From the NCBI GenBank assembly GCA_944320725.1, contig CALUIM010000001.1, positions 1-64,000 of the forward strand: 64,000 nucleotides of DNA, written 5' to 3'. Each line of letters opens with the position of its first letter. Position 1 is the stretch's first letter. The notes below the pieces were generated by a model. The model ran no database searches. It was not told the origin of the DNA and saw only the letters and a program-made list of their open reading frames with translations. A program made the position numbers and the translations under genes. Shown here piece by piece: positions 62,786-64,000 of this stretch. The DNA comes from an uncultured Coriobacteriaceae bacterium (GTDB lineage: Bacteria; Actinomycetota; Coriobacteriia; Coriobacteriales; Coriobacteriaceae).

Positions 62786-64000
62786 TCAACGCACGCGCGA
62801 TACGGCCTGGTGCCAACCGTCGAGATTTCGTGCACGCACCTCGGGTGCCATCTGGGGATCGAATCGCTGGCCATGGGCGAGGTTGTGCTTGATCTCCTCG
62901 CGATCCTCCCAATACCCCACCGAAAGTCCCGCGAGAAATGCCACGCCGATGGCCGTGGTCTCTTGGGTCTCCGATTGAATGACCGGTATGCCCAGCAAAT
63001 CCGCTTGGAACTGCATGATGAACTCGTTGCGCGAGGCGCCGCCATCGACATAGAGCGCATCGAGGGTAATCTGCGCATCCGCCTCCATGGCACGCAGCAC
63101 ATCGTAGGATTGGTACGCAAGCGACTCGCAAGCAGCGCGCACAATCTGAGCGCGCCCGGTGGCGAGCGTGAGCCCCGAGAGCGCACCGCGTGCCTCGGGC
63201 TCCCACCACGGAGCGCCCAGGCCGCTGAACGCCGGAACCAGATAGCAGCCGCCGTTATCGGGAAGGCTCGCGGCGATCTGGGCGGTGTCGCGGACATCCG
63301 AGATGATACCGAGCCCATCGCGCAACCACTGCATGGTCGAGCCGGCATGGAAGATCGAGCCCTCGAGCGCATAGCTCACCGTGCCGCCCTCGGCGATACC
63401 GATTGTGGCAACGAGCCCCTGCTGCGATGTAACCGCGCGCTCGCCCGTGTTGATCAGCATGAAGCAGCCCGTGCCGTAGGTGTTCTTGGCCTGCCCGGGT
63501 TCGAAGCAGCAATGTCCAAAAAACGATGCCTGCTGATCGCCCGCCACGCCAGTGATGGGCGGGGTGTGCGTCATGATCTCGCTCGACACGCGCCCGTAAT
63601 CACCCGAGCTCCACGTCACGCGCGGCAACAGGGAACGCGGAATATCGAGCAGCTCGAGCAGCTCATCGTCCCAATCGAGCGTGTGGATATTAAAGAGCAT
63701 CGTGCGACTGGCATTGGTGTAATCGGTGACATGCACGAGCCCGCCGGTGAGGTTGTAGGTGAGCCAGGTGTCGATCGTGCCAAACATGAGCCGGCCCGCA
63801 TCGGCCATCTCGCGCGCACCGCTCACGTTGTCGAGAATCCAGGCGATCTTCGTCGCGGAGAAATACGCGTCGGGCATAAGCCCGGTCTTGGCACGAATGG
63901 CCTCGGCGTGCCCCGCCGCCACGAGCGCCTCGGCGCGGTCGGCCGTGCGACGACACTGCCAGCCAATGGCGTTGTAGATGGGCTGGCCGCTGTCGCGATC
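62786..64000 (-). CDS. glpK: Glycerol kinase, 5' truncated by the window end
   Basis: About 404 C-terminal residues; the frame stays open to base 64000, reading AIGWQCRRT near the edge. FGGY-kinase blocks: FSATKIAWILDNV, GTIDTWLTYNLTGG, TDYTNASRTMLFNI, AGDQQASFFGHCCF, KNTYGTGCFML, FSGLGAPWWEPEARG, DGGASRNEFIMQFQADLL. Phosphorylates glycerol with ATP. The N-terminal part lies beyond the window. Confidence 0.95.
   Translation of the reverse strand, partial: DRDSGQPIYNAIGWQCRRTADRAEALVAAGHAEAIRAKTGLMPDAYFSATKIAWILDNVSGAREMADAGRLMFGTIDTWLTYNLTGGLVHVTDYTNASRTMLFNIHTLDWDDELLELLDIPRSLLPRVTWSSGDYGRVSSEIMTHTPPITGVAGDQQASFFGHCCFEPGQAKNTYGTGCFMLINTGERAVTSQQGLVATIGIAEGGTVSYALEGSIFHAGSTMQWLRDGLGIISDVRDTAQIAASLPDNGGCYLVPAFSGLGAPWWEPEARGALSGLTLATGRAQIVRAACESLAYQSYDVLRAMEADAQITLDALYVDGGASRNEFIMQFQADLLGIPVIQSETQETTAIGVAFLAGLSVGYWEDREEIKHNLAHGQRFDPQMAPEVRARNLDGWHQAVSRVR

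Overview
The window reads as chromosomal DNA of a high-GC actinobacterium. The best fit is class Coriobacteriia (Collinsella and relatives): strong GC3 bias, AAAGGAGG-type ribosome sites, a mannose/sorbose-family PTS, a one-ORF LarC, a phosphoketolase, and an actinobacterial-style F-type ATP synthase operon followed by murA. This placement is inferred from gene content and protein resemblance; no database was searched.

Left part (1-5.7 kb): the end of a SorE-like sorbose-1-phosphate reductase, a DeoR regulator, a YfcE-type phosphodiesterase, larC-larB for the nickel-pincer cofactor, a small membrane protein and an ArsC/Spx-like protein. At 5.8-13.7 kb a compact minus-strand histidine operon runs hisZG-hisD-hisC-hisB-hisH-hisA-hisF-hisI-hisE. 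HisZ and HisG are one polypeptide and several genes overlap by 1-4 bases. At 13.8-19.5 kb a GntR-controlled minus-strand operon carries a zinc dehydrogenase, a fused IIC-IID permease, IIA, IIB and a short-chain dehydrogenase, probably for a hexitol or ketose.

Middle part (19.6-52.7 kb): a HAD phosphatase, an RlmKL-like rRNA methyltransferase whose first catalytic domain looks decayed, Kup, a nitroreductase, an LTA-synthase-like enzyme, a tyrosine phosphatase and a flavodoxin. A small accessory island at about 30.3-32.2 kb holds gene scars, an AlbA/Schlafen-like regulator behind a repeat array, and a YafQ-like toxin stub. After it come two heterodimeric ABC exporter pairs (the second led by a MarR regulator), the SRP RNA gene, a TadA-glycerate kinase fusion, tRNA-Ser(UGA), an AAA ATPase with a purine repeat array, ilvE, cysE, two tandem esterases, a phosphoketolase with an active-site histidine replaced, and a Fic protein behind composite repeats.

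Right part (52.7-64 kb): an LCP-family cell-wall ligase, murA, the full ATP synthase operon (atpI-like, B, E, F, H, A, G, D, C), rpiB and the C-terminal part of glpK. Most metabolic genes are ordinary. The notable items are the gene fusions (hisZG, tadA-glxK, IIC-IID), the two enzymes with altered catalytic motifs, and three regulator-like accessory genes each preceded by unusual repeats.
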